From Gibbsiella quercinecans (GTDB lineage Bacteria; Pseudomonadota; Gammaproteobacteria; Enterobacterales; Enterobacteriaceae): a DNA stretch of 64,000 bases. Position 1 is the stretch's first letter. Every line of letters starts with the position of its first letter. Under the pieces are notes generated by a model. That model worked only from the letters and a program-made list of their open reading frames with translations, was not told the origin of the DNA and did no database searches. Positions 20,601-28,901 of the stretch are shown here, in pieces. The translations under genes and the position numbers were made by a program. The stretch spans positions 5,346,925 to 5,410,924 of the forward strand of contig NZ_CP014136.1 of assembly GCF_002291425.1 (NCBI RefSeq), in the 5' to 3' direction.

Positions 20601-23600
20601 CTAGCACCCCTGCTGTTTTGCCTTCTCAGCCGGCCGCCGCTGCGTCCTGCTATCCCGCTGAGCCTGGCGCAGCGCACCGTCCTGCGCCGGCTCAGCCGTG
20701 AAACCTGGGACTTTTTCGCCACCTTTGTCACCGCAGAAGAGAATTGGCTACCGCCGGATAACGTGCAGGAAATGCCGGCGACCAAAATCGCCCACCGAAC
20801 CTCGCCAACCAATATCGGCCTGGCGCTATTAGCGGATCTGACCGCCTACGATTTCGGCTATCTCACCCTGGCGGCGGCGATCCAGCGTATTGAACGTACG
20901 TTGGCCACCGTCAGCGGGCTGGAGCACTATCGCGGCCATCTTTACAACTGGTATGACACCCGCACCTTAGAGCCGCTGTCGCCGCGTTACATTTCCAGCG
21001 TCGACAGCGGTAACCTAGCGGGCCACCTGCTGACGCTGCGCGCCGGCTTGCCCGCGCTGCGCGAGCAGCCAGCCATCGATCCGCAGCGGATGCTCAACGG
21101 CCTGTCAGACACGCTGGGCCTGCTGGAGCAACACTGGGGCAGCAGCGCGCCCAAGGCCTTGCCGGCGCTACGCCAGCGTTTGGCCGTGGCCCTGCAAACG
21201 CCTCCCGGCACGCTGATGGCGTTGCTGGAAGCCATGCGCCATGACGGCGCAGAGCTCAAAAAGGCCGCCCAGGAACAGCCTGCCGCCATCCACCACTGGG
21301 CCAATGCGCTGGATCACGAATTACAGGCGCTTTGCCAGGCATGGCCACAATGGTATAGCTGGCTCGACGGCGAAGATACACACCAGGAACCGCTGCCCAG
21401 CCTGGCCTGGTTAGCCGCCCCGCCGCAGGGGCTGGTGCTTTCCGTCGAGCAACAGGCGTATCTGATACAGGCCGGCATGCTGGCCAAAAGCTGTCTGCAA
21501 CGCCTGGCGGCGCTGGAGCAAAAGCTGGCGCAGATGGCGCAAATGGATTTCGGCTTCCTCTATAACCAAGCCACCCACCTGCTGACCATCGGTTTTAACT
21601 GCGAGCAAAACCGGCCGGACAGCGGCAAATACGATTTGCTGGCCTCTGAAATCCGCTTAACCAACTACGTTGCCATCGCCACCAACCAGATCCCGCAGCG
21701 CAGTTGGTATGCGCTCGGGCGGTTGTTCACCGTGCTCGATCGCCAGCCCGCGCTGATGTCGTGGAGCGGTTCAATGTTTGAATACCTGATGCCGCAACTG
21801 GTGATGCCGGCGTATCCCGGCTCGCTGCTGGCGCAAATGTGCCGCACCGCCGTGCAATGGCACATTGACTGGGGCAAAAAAAACCGGGTGCCCTGGGGCG
21901 TTTCTGAATCAGGTTACTTTGGCTTCGACGCACAGCAAAATTACCAATACCACGCGTTTGGCGTACCGGGCCTGGGGTTAAGGCGCGGGCTGAGCGACGA
22001 TATGGTAGTGGCGCCCTATGCCACCGTGATGGCGCTGATGGTGGATGCCAGGCGCGCATACCGCAACCTGGTTACGCTGGAGAGCCACGGCGCACGCGGG
22101 CGCTACGGTTTTTACGAGGCGCTGGACTATACCCCTTCCCGCCTTAGCCACGGCCAATCCTTTGTGGTGGTGCGTTCCTATATGGCCCACCACCAGGGCA
22201 TGAGCCTGCTTGCATTCTCACACCTGTTGCTGAACGCCCCGATGGTGGACCGTTTTGCCAGCTCGCCGGTATTCCAGTCGGCGCGCCTGTTGCTGCAAGA
22301 ACGCGTGCCTGATGCGATAGAGCTGTACGGCAACCGCCGCCAATTCGAGGCGAACGACGGGCTGCGGGAACCGGCAAGCGTGTCAGCGCGTGAATTCACC
22401 CATCTGGATTCGCTCATCCCCGAAGTGCAACTGCTGGCCAACGCCAATTACCGCCTGATGTTGACCCAAACCGGCGGCAGCTACCGCTATTGGCAGAACC
22501 TGGCGCTGACGCGTTGGCGGGAAGATGCCACCTGCGATAACTGGGGCGCATTTTGTTACCTCAAGGATCCGCAAACCGGCGAAACCTGGAGCAACACCTG
22601 GCAGCCGCTCGGCGGCGTGTCGCAAGGCGATTACGCCGTGTTTAACGATGCCGGCGCCAAATTCCAGCGCACGCTGGGCACCCTGGCGGTGAAAACTCAG
22701 GTGGTGGTATCGCCGGAGGACGATATTGAACTGCGGCGCGTAACGCTGGTCAATCACGGCAAACAGCCCCGGCTGATCGAAGTGACCAGCTATGCCGAAG
22801 TGGTGCTGGCGCCGGCTAACAACGATCTGGCCCACCCGGCATTCAGCAATCTGTTTGTGCAAACCGAGTTGCTGGCCGAACAGGATGCGATTTTGTGCCA
22901 CCGCCGCCCACGCGAACCTCATGAACAATCCCCGTGGTTGCTGCACATGATGACGGTGCAACAACCGCGCGGCGGCGTCTCGTTCGAAACCGATCGCGCC
23001 AAATTCATCGGCCGCGGGCGCACCGCCGCCAATCCGCAGGCCCTCCAGCAAAATGGGCCGCTGTCCAACAGCGCCGGGGCTGTGCTCGATCCCGTCATCG
23101 CCATTCGCCAGCGCGTTCTGCTTGAGCCGAACATCCCGGTTACGCTGGATATTTTTTATGGCGTCAGTGAGAGCCGCGCTGGCGGCCTGGGCATGCTGGA
23201 GAAATACCGCGATCGCCACTTGGCCGATCGCGTCTTTGAGCTGGCCTGGTCACACAGCCAGGTGGTGCTGCGCCAATTGAACATCAATGAGGATGAAGCC
23301 AACCTGTACAACCGCCTTGCCGGCGCGGTCATTTTCCCTGGCCCGGAAATGCGTGCGGTGCAGAGCGATATCAGCCGTAACCGCCGTGGGCAGTCCGGCC
23401 TGTGGGGGCACGCGATCTCGGGCGATCTGCCGATCGTGTTATTAACGGTGACCAACAGCGAAAACATTGCGCTGGTTCAACAGCTCATACAGGCACATAG
23501 CTATTGGCAGATGAAGGGCCTGCAAGTGGATCTGGTGATCATTAACGAGACAGCAGGCGGTTACCGGCAGGATTTGCAAAATGAAATCATGGCGCTGATC

Positions 23601-26279
23601 TCGGCGGGTGTCGCCACCGCGCATGCGCAGCGCGCCGGCGGCATCTTTGTGCGTTCCAGCGAGCATTTGGCCGCGGAAGATCGCACGCTGCTGCTGAGCG
23701 TTGCACGCATCTACCTGGACGATCGCCAGGGTGAACTGGCGGCGCAACTCCAGCAGCGCCTGCAGGTTTCGCCCGCGCAGCAGCGCTCGCTGGCGCTGGT
23801 TTCAGCCTTGACCCGGTTACCGACCGTGGCCCCTCTGCCGCAAGAGTTGCCCCGCCCACCGCTGCCTGCAGTGGGCAACCTGCAGTTTTATAACGGCACC
23901 GGCGGGTTTTCGCCGGACGGGCGCGAATACATCATCACGCTGGGCGCCAACACCGCCACCCCGATGCCGTGGGCCAATGTGATCGCCAACCCAGGCTTCG
24001 GCAGCGTAGTATCGGAAAGCGGCCAAAGCTACACCTGGTTTGAAAACGCGCACGAATACCGCTTAACCCCGTGGAACAACGATCCGGTCAGCGACAGCAG
24101 CGGCGAAGCCTTCTATCTGCGCGATGAAGAAAACGGGCATGTCTGGTCGCCCACCGCCCTACCGGCACGGGGAAACGGCGGCTATCTCACCCGCCACGGC
24201 TTTGGCTACAGCGTATTCGAGCACCGGGAAAACGGCATCGATTCGCAGCTCACGGTGTTTGTCGCCAAAGCGGCGCCGGTGAAATTGTTTTTGCTGACCC
24301 TGACCAACCTGTCGGGGCGCACGCGTAAGCTTTCCGCGACGGGCTATATGGAGTTCATCCTCGGCGATCTGCGGCAAAATTCAGCTATGCACATCGCGAC
24401 ACGGGGTGCCGACGCGCAGAACGGCTGCGGGATCCTGGCCACAAACCATTACGGCGGCAATGGCAACGAACGCACCGCGTTTTTCGGCGTCAGCGGCGCC
24501 CATTGTTCCATTACCGGCGATCGGCGTGAGTTTATCGGCCGTAACGGCACGCTGGCAAAACCCGAGGCTCTCACGCGGCGGCGCCTTTCCGGCAATACCG
24601 GCGCTGGCCTGGATCCTTGCGGTGCCGCGCAATCCGCCATGGCGCTTATCGACGGCGACCAACGCAGCGTGGTGTTTGCCCTGGGGATCGGCAGTAACGC
24701 CGAGCAGGCAGAAGCGTTACTGCGGCAATACCTGCAAGAAGATGTGCTGCTGAGCGCGCTTGAACAGGTGAAGGCCTCCTGGCGCGATATCCTCGGCAAG
24801 GTTCAAATTCATACCCCGCAGCCGCAGGTGGATCTGCTGGCCAACGGCTGGTTGCTGTATCAAACGCTCTCCTGCCGAATTTATGCGCGCAGCGGCTATT
24901 ATCAGTCCGGCGGCGCGTTTGGCTTCCGCGATCAGTTGCAGGACATTCTGGCGCTGAGCCATGTGCTGCCGCAGCGAATGCGCGAACAGATTGTGCTGTG
25001 TGCTTCACACCAGTTCATCGAAGGCGATGTCCTGCACTGGTGGCACCCGCCGCAGGGCAACGGCGTGCGCACCCGCTGTTCCGATGATTACCTCTGGCTG
25101 CCGCTGGCGGTTTGCCACTATCTGGACGCCACCGGCGACGACGGGATCCTCGCCGAGTCCATCCCTTACCTGGAGGCCCGGCAGGTGCCGCCGGGTGAGG
25201 AATCCACCTACGAACAGCCACAGCAAAGCGCGGTGAAAGAGACCCTGTATCAACATGCCGCCAGAGCGCTGAAACACGGGTTACGCTTCGGTGAGCACGG
25301 CCTGCCGCTGATGGGATCGGGCGACTGGAATGACGGCATGAACCGGGTTGGCCTTGAAGGGCGCGGGGAAAGCGTGTGGCTTGGCTTCTTCCTGTTTCAC
25401 ATTCTGCAACGCTTCGGCGCCCTGGCTACGCGGCGCAACGACGGCGATTTGGCCGCCCTGTGCCGGCGGCAGGCCGATCAACTGCGGCAAAACCTTGCTG
25501 ACCATGCCTGGGATGGCGCCTGGTACCGGCGCGGTTATTTTGACAACGGAACGGCGCTGGGCTCACAGCATTCGGCCGAGTGCCGGATTGATGCGATCGC
25601 GCAAAGCTGGGCGGTGCTGTCCGGCGCCGGAGACACCGCGCGCAATGCCGTAGCCATGCAAGCGCTGGACGAACATCTGGTGGATGACAACGCAGGGCTG
25701 ATCAAGCTGCTGACCCCACCGTTCAACGGTGAAGGCCCAGATCCCGGCTACATTCGCGGCTATTTGCCCGGCGTGCGTGAAAACGGCGGCCAGTATACCC
25801 ACGGCGCCATCTGGGCCGTGATGGCCTTTGCGGAAATGGGCAACATCGAACGGGCCTGGGAACTGCTGGATCTGATTAACCCGATCGTGCACAGCCAGGA
25901 TAAGGGCGCGGTTGCACGTTACAAAGTGGAGCCGTATGTCATCAGTGCCGATGTCTATTCCGAACCGCCGCATACCGGGCGCGGCGGCTGGAGCTGGTAC
26001 ACCGGCTCCGCCGGCTGGCTGTACCGTCTGATCCTGGAATCGCTGCTGGGGCTAAAACGCCAGGGCGATATGCTGGCGATTAACACCCGGCTGCCGGCAC
26101 ATTGGCCGCAGGTCACCGTCAGCTACCGCGAAGGCGGCAGTGAATACCACATCACGTTGATGCAAGGCAGCGGCAAAGGCCAAATCAGCGTGGACGGCGT
26201 GCCGCAACCGGGGCTGGCATTCCGCCTCGTGGATGACGGCAAACCCCATCAGGTGGCGGTGATGCTGGGCGAAAGTTGA
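17643..26279 (+). CDS. Cyclic beta-1,2-glucan synthase (NdvB/ChvB family)
   Basis: A giant inner-membrane enzyme of 2878 residues, matching the roughly 2830-2870 of rhizobial NdvB/ChvB. It builds beta-1,2-glucan on itself from UDP-glucose, trims it and cyclises it for export to the periplasm. Domains in order: N-terminal region; membrane helices at about 410-470; GT84 glycosyltransferase with LDSDTVLPRD near 637 and RRTRWIRGDWQ near 780; a membrane cluster at about 830-1000; glycoamylase domain at about 1016-1530 (SESGYFGFDAQQNYQYHAFG, SYMAHHQGMSLLAF); then GH94 phosphorylase-like modules to the C-terminus (GSGDWNDGMNRVGLEGRGES near 2558). The start is GTG 17643 behind CAGGTG. It stands alone, with no NdvA-type exporter adjacent. 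A linear-glucan or phosphorylase variant cannot be excluded. Confidence 0.92.
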   Translation: MKEKRINWLNIFRQKKALAKAHQATRETSADAIQAELFSVDQMERHGQRLARSHKLTTHKTPYYLLQRLNDNERVLVDSCQTLSQCNKANMTPAGNWLLDNFYIIEEQIRAVRQHLPKNFGRGLPQLAPPHGCPRIYDIATEAIAHGDGRWDAENLARYIAAYQKETSLKLGELWALPGMLRLALLENLRRVAVEVAQIQQERNLADSWVTKMQEAAANDPANLIVVIADMARSNPPRTSAFVAELVRRLQGHGTMLALPLTWVEQRLTEVKLTSSELVHRFNQQLAANQLSVSNSITGLRQLSEMDWPEFVETLSQVERILQKDPTGIYGRMHFNTRDRYRHVIEILARHCPYSEIEIARQTLDMAQQAAQTPDAPQRSEHVGYYLIAQGRKALEQRLGVTLGVVTRVRHAFSQMPLLAWLGSLSLLTTASCAELLSQGHAAGISYLWLLLLTVPLIIVFSQLFLNALGNITGHSRAPQSLPRLDFSAGIPAECRTLIAVPTLLSSKSAIDQLINTLEVCYLGNDMAHLHFALLTDFTDAPQQQRADDDALLNYAVHHIESLNARYPGQAASHFFLFNRSRQWNDMQQVWMGYERKRGKLNALNDWLRNRGNDFSTQIGFGLEVLKNVKYVITLDSDTVLPRDMAHQLIAAMAHPLNQPRYDEASRRVVDGYAILQPRMAEEIPRYGQSRYAALSSATPGNDPYTLASSDIYQDLFGEGSFIGKGIYDVDVYARALRDVCPDNVILSHDLLEGCYARAGLISDVLLYEQYPSSYLVDVVRRTRWIRGDWQLLHWLRPSIKTASGVYVKNRLSMLSRWKLFDNLRRSMVAPSLMTLLFFSAVWLPINGYWLMAFLLPPLLPALLSLLQDGLRKPSYRPLARHLWLTVKSVGSNLLQLVLTLAVLPHQAWYSLRAIAITLWRMGVSKHNLQEWASYAHSINLNRITAANFYRVMWANPLAAALLLVAGVLYHGPLLALILPLALLWALAPLLFCLLSRPPLRPAIPLSLAQRTVLRRLSRETWDFFATFVTAEENWLPPDNVQEMPATKIAHRTSPTNIGLALLADLTAYDFGYLTLAAAIQRIERTLATVSGLEHYRGHLYNWYDTRTLEPLSPRYISSVDSGNLAGHLLTLRAGLPALREQPAIDPQRMLNGLSDTLGLLEQHWGSSAPKALPALRQRLAVALQTPPGTLMALLEAMRHDGAELKKAAQEQPAAIHHWANALDHELQALCQAWPQWYSWLDGEDTHQEPLPSLAWLAAPPQGLVLSVEQQAYLIQAGMLAKSCLQRLAALEQKLAQMAQMDFGFLYNQATHLLTIGFNCEQNRPDSGKYDLLASEIRLTNYVAIATNQIPQRSWYALGRLFTVLDRQPALMSWSGSMFEYLMPQLVMPAYPGSLLAQMCRTAVQWHIDWGKKNRVPWGVSESGYFGFDAQQNYQYHAFGVPGLGLRRGLSDDMVVAPYATVMALMVDARRAYRNLVTLESHGARGRYGFYEALDYTPSRLSHGQSFVVVRSYMAHHQGMSLLAFSHLLLNAPMVDRFASSPVFQSARLLLQERVPDAIELYGNRRQFEANDGLREPASVSAREFTHLDSLIPEVQLLANANYRLMLTQTGGSYRYWQNLALTRWREDATCDNWGAFCYLKDPQTGETWSNTWQPLGGVSQGDYAVFNDAGAKFQRTLGTLAVKTQVVVSPEDDIELRRVTLVNHGKQPRLIEVTSYAEVVLAPANNDLAHPAFSNLFVQTELLAEQDAILCHRRPREPHEQSPWLLHMMTVQQPRGGVSFETDRAKFIGRGRTAANPQALQQNGPLSNSAGAVLDPVIAIRQRVLLEPNIPVTLDIFYGVSESRAGGLGMLEKYRDRHLADRVFELAWSHSQVVLRQLNINEDEANLYNRLAGAVIFPGPEMRAVQSDISRNRRGQSGLWGHAISGDLPIVLLTVTNSENIALVQQLIQAHSYWQMKGLQVDLVIINETAGGYRQDLQNEIMALISAGVATAHAQRAGGIFVRSSEHLAAEDRTLLLSVARIYLDDRQGELAAQLQQRLQVSPAQQRSLALVSALTRLPTVAPLPQELPRPPLPAVGNLQFYNGTGGFSPDGREYIITLGANTATPMPWANVIANPGFGSVVSESGQSYTWFENAHEYRLTPWNNDPVSDSSGEAFYLRDEENGHVWSPTALPARGNGGYLTRHGFGYSVFEHRENGIDSQLTVFVAKAAPVKLFLLTLTNLSGRTRKLSATGYMEFILGDLRQNSAMHIATRGADAQNGCGILATNHYGGNGNERTAFFGVSGAHCSITGDRREFIGRNGTLAKPEALTRRRLSGNTGAGLDPCGAAQSAMALIDGDQRSVVFALGIGSNAEQAEALLRQYLQEDVLLSALEQVKASWRDILGKVQIHTPQPQVDLLANGWLLYQTLSCRIYARSGYYQSGGAFGFRDQLQDILALSHVLPQRMREQIVLCASHQFIEGDVLHWWHPPQGNGVRTRCSDDYLWLPLAVCHYLDATGDDGILAESIPYLEARQVPPGEESTYEQPQQSAVKETLYQHAARALKHGLRFGEHGLPLMGSGDWNDGMNRVGLEGRGESVWLGFFLFHILQRFGALATRRNDGDLAALCRRQADQLRQNLADHAWDGAWYRRGYFDNGTALGSQHSAECRIDAIAQSWAVLSGAGDTARNAVAMQALDEHLVDDNAGLIKLLTPPFNGEGPDPGYIRGYLPGVRENGGQYTHGAIWAVMAFAEMGNIERAWELLDLINPIVHSQDKGAVARYKVEPYVISADVYSEPPHTGRGGWSWYTGSAGWLYRLILESLLGLKRQGDMLAINTRLPAHWPQVTVSYREGGSEYHITLMQGSGKGQISVDGVPQPGLAFRLVDDGKPHQVAVMLGES

Positions 26280-26359
26280 CGGTTAAGCGAAGTCGCAGGA
26301 AACAAAACCAAGCGTTTCCTCTATAATAAGAGCCTCAACTCCGCGAACAGGCCAAAACT

Positions 26360-26626
26360 ATGCCCAGATTGACACAGAAAGACATGACTGAAAGCGAACA
26401 GCGTCAGCTTAAAACACTGCTCGATCAGGAAAGGAAAAAACACGGCCGCCCGCTGACCAACGCTGAGAACAACCGTATCAAAGACGATTACATTGATAAG
26501 TTAATGAGTGAACGTGAAGCCCTGGCCAAAAAAGCCCGGGCGGAAAAGAAAAAGAATAAATTCAAGCCAGATGCCACCGCCACTTACGTCTGGTCGTCCA
26601 ACACTAACCTGCGCGGGCGCCGTTAG
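26360..26626 (+). CDS. yjbD: YjbD-like DUF3811 protein
   Basis: An 88-residue, highly charged cytosolic protein starting MPRLTQKDMTESEQRQLKTL with a Lys-rich middle (KKARAEKKKNKFKPDATATY). It matches the enterobacterial DUF3811/YjbD family as I remember it; function is unknown. It stands alone between the glucan synthase and a strong bidirectional terminator. The ATG at 26360 follows an AGG at usual distance. Confidence 0.75.
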   Translation: MPRLTQKDMTESEQRQLKTLLDQERKKHGRPLTNAENNRIKDDYIDKLMSEREALAKKARAEKKKNKFKPDATATYVWSSNTNLRGRR

Positions 26627-26636
26627 CCCTGCCCCC

Positions 26637-26677
26637 AGCCTGCATAAACGGCGGCAACCCGGCCGTTTATGCAGGCT
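26637..26677. terminator. Perfect 16-bp bidirectional terminator stem
   Basis: AGCCTGCATAAACGGC (26637-26652) and its exact complement (26662-26677) enclose a 9-base loop between two convergent genes, yjbD and the LysE-type exporter. Its strength and position suit a shared terminator. Confidence 0.8.
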
Positions 26678-26690
26678 GGACACATCCGCC

Positions 26691-27314
26691 TCACAGCCTT
26701 ACCCACGCAAACAGCGTATAGGCAAACCCCACAGCCGCGATAATAAGTAAAAATGCTGACGACACCACGCCGATAGCCGGCCGGTAGCGGCGCATAAACG
26801 CCCCGCGCACCAGAAACACATAGGCGGTTAATATCAGCAAATCCATCGTCACCCACACCGCAGACAGCACGGCCATACTGCTGCCGAATGCACGTGTAAC
26901 GTTGATAAACTGCGGGAAAAACGCCATGAAGAAAATAATGTCTTTCGGGTTGGCGATCCCCACCATAAAACCGCGCAAAAAGCCCCTATCCGTACAGCGC
27001 GCGGCGGGTGCCTCATCCAACATCGTCTGCCGGCCAGCCCATAGCGCATGCAACGCGATGGCGGCCAGATAGAGGCAACCTGCTAGGCTGATGAGCGTAA
27101 ACAACGTGGCGTTAATGGTCAGCGTGCCGCCGATAGCCAGCGCTGCTACGGCAATCAGGCACAGCGACGCCATATTCGAACCCAGGCTGGTATAAAACGC
27201 CTGTTTGCGCCCATGGCGGGCGGCGGTATCCACCACCACCGCCACCACCGGGCCGGGGGTAATAATCAGCATAAAAATCGAGGCGATATAAAGCAGTAAC
27301 AATGGGGCGTTCAT
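26691..27314 (-). CDS. LysE/RhtB-family amino-acid exporter
   Basis: A 207-residue inner-membrane protein with six predicted helices. The N-terminal signature is IITPGPVVAVVVDTAARHG (the GPG-type motif of the RhtB group), and the middle motif is GFMVGIANPKDIIFFMAFFPQF. Members export amino acids or related small metabolites. It is divergent from a LysR-type regulator 138 bases away, the classic LysE/LysG-like layout, so that regulator probably controls it in response to the exported compound. The substrate is unknown. Confidence 0.93.
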   Translation of the reverse strand: MNAPLLLLYIASIFMLIITPGPVVAVVVDTAARHGRKQAFYTSLGSNMASLCLIAVAALAIGGTLTINATLFTLISLAGCLYLAAIALHALWAGRQTMLDEAPAARCTDRGFLRGFMVGIANPKDIIFFMAFFPQFINVTRAFGSSMAVLSAVWVTMDLLILTAYVFLVRGAFMRRYRPAIGVVSSAFLLIIAAVGFAYTLFAWVRL

Positions 27315-27452
27315 GACGTTTCCTGGTCGGTAAGGTTTGCAGGGTGGCGGCCATTAGCCTGCCGGCGAAGCGGATTATCGGGGAGCGCGCGCAGATTGAA
27401 AAACGGAAAAAAGTGCGCTCTACTGTGATTAAAACTCACAATTGGTGTCAGC

Positions 27453-28364
27453 ATGCCGGCAAAACTTCCTCCCCTTTATGCCCTGCGAGCCTTTGAAAGC
27501 GCCGCCGGGCACGCTTCTTTTTCGCTGGCGGCGGAAGCGCTGGCCATCACGCCCAGTGCCGTTAGCCGCCACGTCAAAACGCTGGAAGAGTATTTCGGCT
27601 GCCGGTTGTTTATTCGCCGCGGGCCAAACGTGGCGGCCACCCCGGCCGGCAAACTGCTGGCCGGGCAATTGCGCGCCGGCTTTCACACCCTGGAAACCGC
27701 CTGTGAGGCTTTCCGCAGCAACAATCACGATGTGCGCCTCAAAGCGCCGTCGACGCTAACCATGCGCTGGCTATTGGACTGCATGCGGGCGATGAATGAG
27801 ATTAACTCAAAGATGAACGTGCAAATCGCCAGCGTGTGGATGGATGTGGATCAGGTTGATTTTCTCAGTGAACCGTACGATTGCGCGATCCTGCTTGGGC
27901 GTGGGGATTTCGGTGCCGGCACCGCTTGCGCGCCGCTGTTCGACGAATGGCTGATTCCAGTGTGTGCGCCCGCTTTCCCGCTAACAAAGCAAGCGGATCT
28001 GCCCTTTTGCGAGCTGATCCATCCTTCGCCGGATCGCCGTGATTGGCGCCGTTGGTTGCAGAAAGCCGGCGGGGAGATGGCGGTGGAGATGCATAAGGGC
28101 AAAGTTTTCGATAGCCTGGAGCAAGGCATCGTGGCCGCTATTTGCGGCCACGGCGTCTCCATTGGCGATTTGGTTTTATGCGCGCAGGCGCTGGAGCAAG
28201 GCCAATTGGTTGCGCCCCTGGCGCAAGCGGCCGGCACGGGCGACGGTTACTACCTGGTATGGCCGGAAAATACGCTGAAAAAGGGCAATATTGACCGGCT
28301 GTATCACTTTTTACACAGCCAGGTACCGGCCGTTAATCTGCCGGGCATGCAATACCTGGCCTGA
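27453..28364 (+). CDS. LysR-type regulator (GcvA-like)
   Basis: A 303-residue LysR-family regulator. The winged helix-turn-helix is LRAFESAAGHASFSLAAEAL, ITPSAVSRHVKTLEEYFGCR and FIRR, of the GcvA type. The effector-binding domain fills the rest. It is divergent from the LysE-type exporter and probably regulates it. Its TGA (28362-28364) abuts the target duplication of the downstream Tn3-family insertion, so the gene is complete but lost its native downstream context. Confidence 0.93.
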   Translation: MPAKLPPLYALRAFESAAGHASFSLAAEALAITPSAVSRHVKTLEEYFGCRLFIRRGPNVAATPAGKLLAGQLRAGFHTLETACEAFRSNNHDVRLKAPSTLTMRWLLDCMRAMNEINSKMNVQIASVWMDVDQVDFLSEPYDCAILLGRGDFGAGTACAPLFDEWLIPVCAPAFPLTKQADLPFCELIHPSPDRRDWRRWLQKAGGEMAVEMHKGKVFDSLEQGIVAAICGHGVSIGDLVLCAQALEQGQLVAPLAQAAGTGDGYYLVWPENTLKKGNIDRLYHFLHSQVPAVNLPGMQYLA

Positions 28365-28369
28365 TTACA
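28365..28369. repeat. 5-bp target-site duplication, left copy
   Basis: TTACA directly before the left terminal repeat; the same five bases follow the right end at 32159-32163. A 5-bp duplication is the hallmark of Tn3-family transposition. Confidence 0.9.
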
Positions 28370-28407
28370 GGGGTCAGTTTGGATATCGAAAATTATTGTA
28401 CGTTAAG
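28370..28407 (+). repeat. Tn3-family left terminal inverted repeat (38 bp)
   Basis: The repeat starts GGGGTC and ends ACGTTAAG, the conserved outer and inner blocks of Tn3-family 38-bp ends. A near copy (35/38) marks the Hcp cassette at 10257-10294. Confidence 0.9.
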
Positions 28408-28503
28408 GCTAATTTTTGACCGTTTTGATACGAGAGAACCGCTACCTGAAAGGTTTCTTGTATCTTCCGGGGAAGCTCGATACGGCGCACAACTTAAACG
28501 ATC

Positions 28504-28899
28504 TTAAAAAGATCCTTCTGAATCTTTGATCTTAATAGTATATGTTTTATCAAATTCCCCGCCTGTCGCTACATTAGTGCCAAACAATCCGCCTGATACT
28601 CGTATGGTGACGCTCCCCGGTTTTACTGGTACTCCCTGAATCCTGACGCAATTGTGAGCAGGAGAATCATTACAATACCTTAAAGTTAATCCTGTATCGG
28701 ATGGAATTATTTCACCTACGAATCTTTCTTTCCCACTAGAATCTAAAGATGATACAGCGCCACCATTTATATTTATTTCACTGGCATACGGCGTTCCTAC
28801 TATAGCATCGTTAAGTGAATTACCATCAGGAGTAACATCAGCATGTAAAGTACATGCTGATACTGCAAATGAAATGAAAATAACAGAAAATATCCTCAT
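28504..28899 (-). CDS. Small lipoprotein, candidate periplasmic immunity protein
   Basis: A 131-residue lipoprotein with signal FSVIFISFAVSAC (lipobox Cys near residue 16), followed by a beta-rich domain with a possible disulphide pair (YCNDSPAHNC). It starts 2 bases after the stop of the upstream cysteine-protease-like gene, so the two are translationally coupled. A periplasm-facing lipoprotein beside a PAAR-linked effector is a common layout for T6SS immunity against a toxin acting in the periplasm. I do not recognise the family; the immunity role is inferred from position and localisation. Confidence 0.6.
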   Translation of the reverse strand: MRIFSVIFISFAVSACTLHADVTPDGNSLNDAIVGTPYASEININGGAVSSLDSSGKERFVGEIIPSDTGLTLRYCNDSPAHNCVRIQGVPVKPGSVTIRVSGGLFGTNVATGGEFDKTYTIKIKDSEGSF

Positions 28900-28901
28900 G
28901 G

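Noticed and set aside
17751..26249. Many long antisense frames under the glucan synthase
   Set aside because: GC-rich codon bias in the real gene opens antisense frames; none has a domain or start signal.
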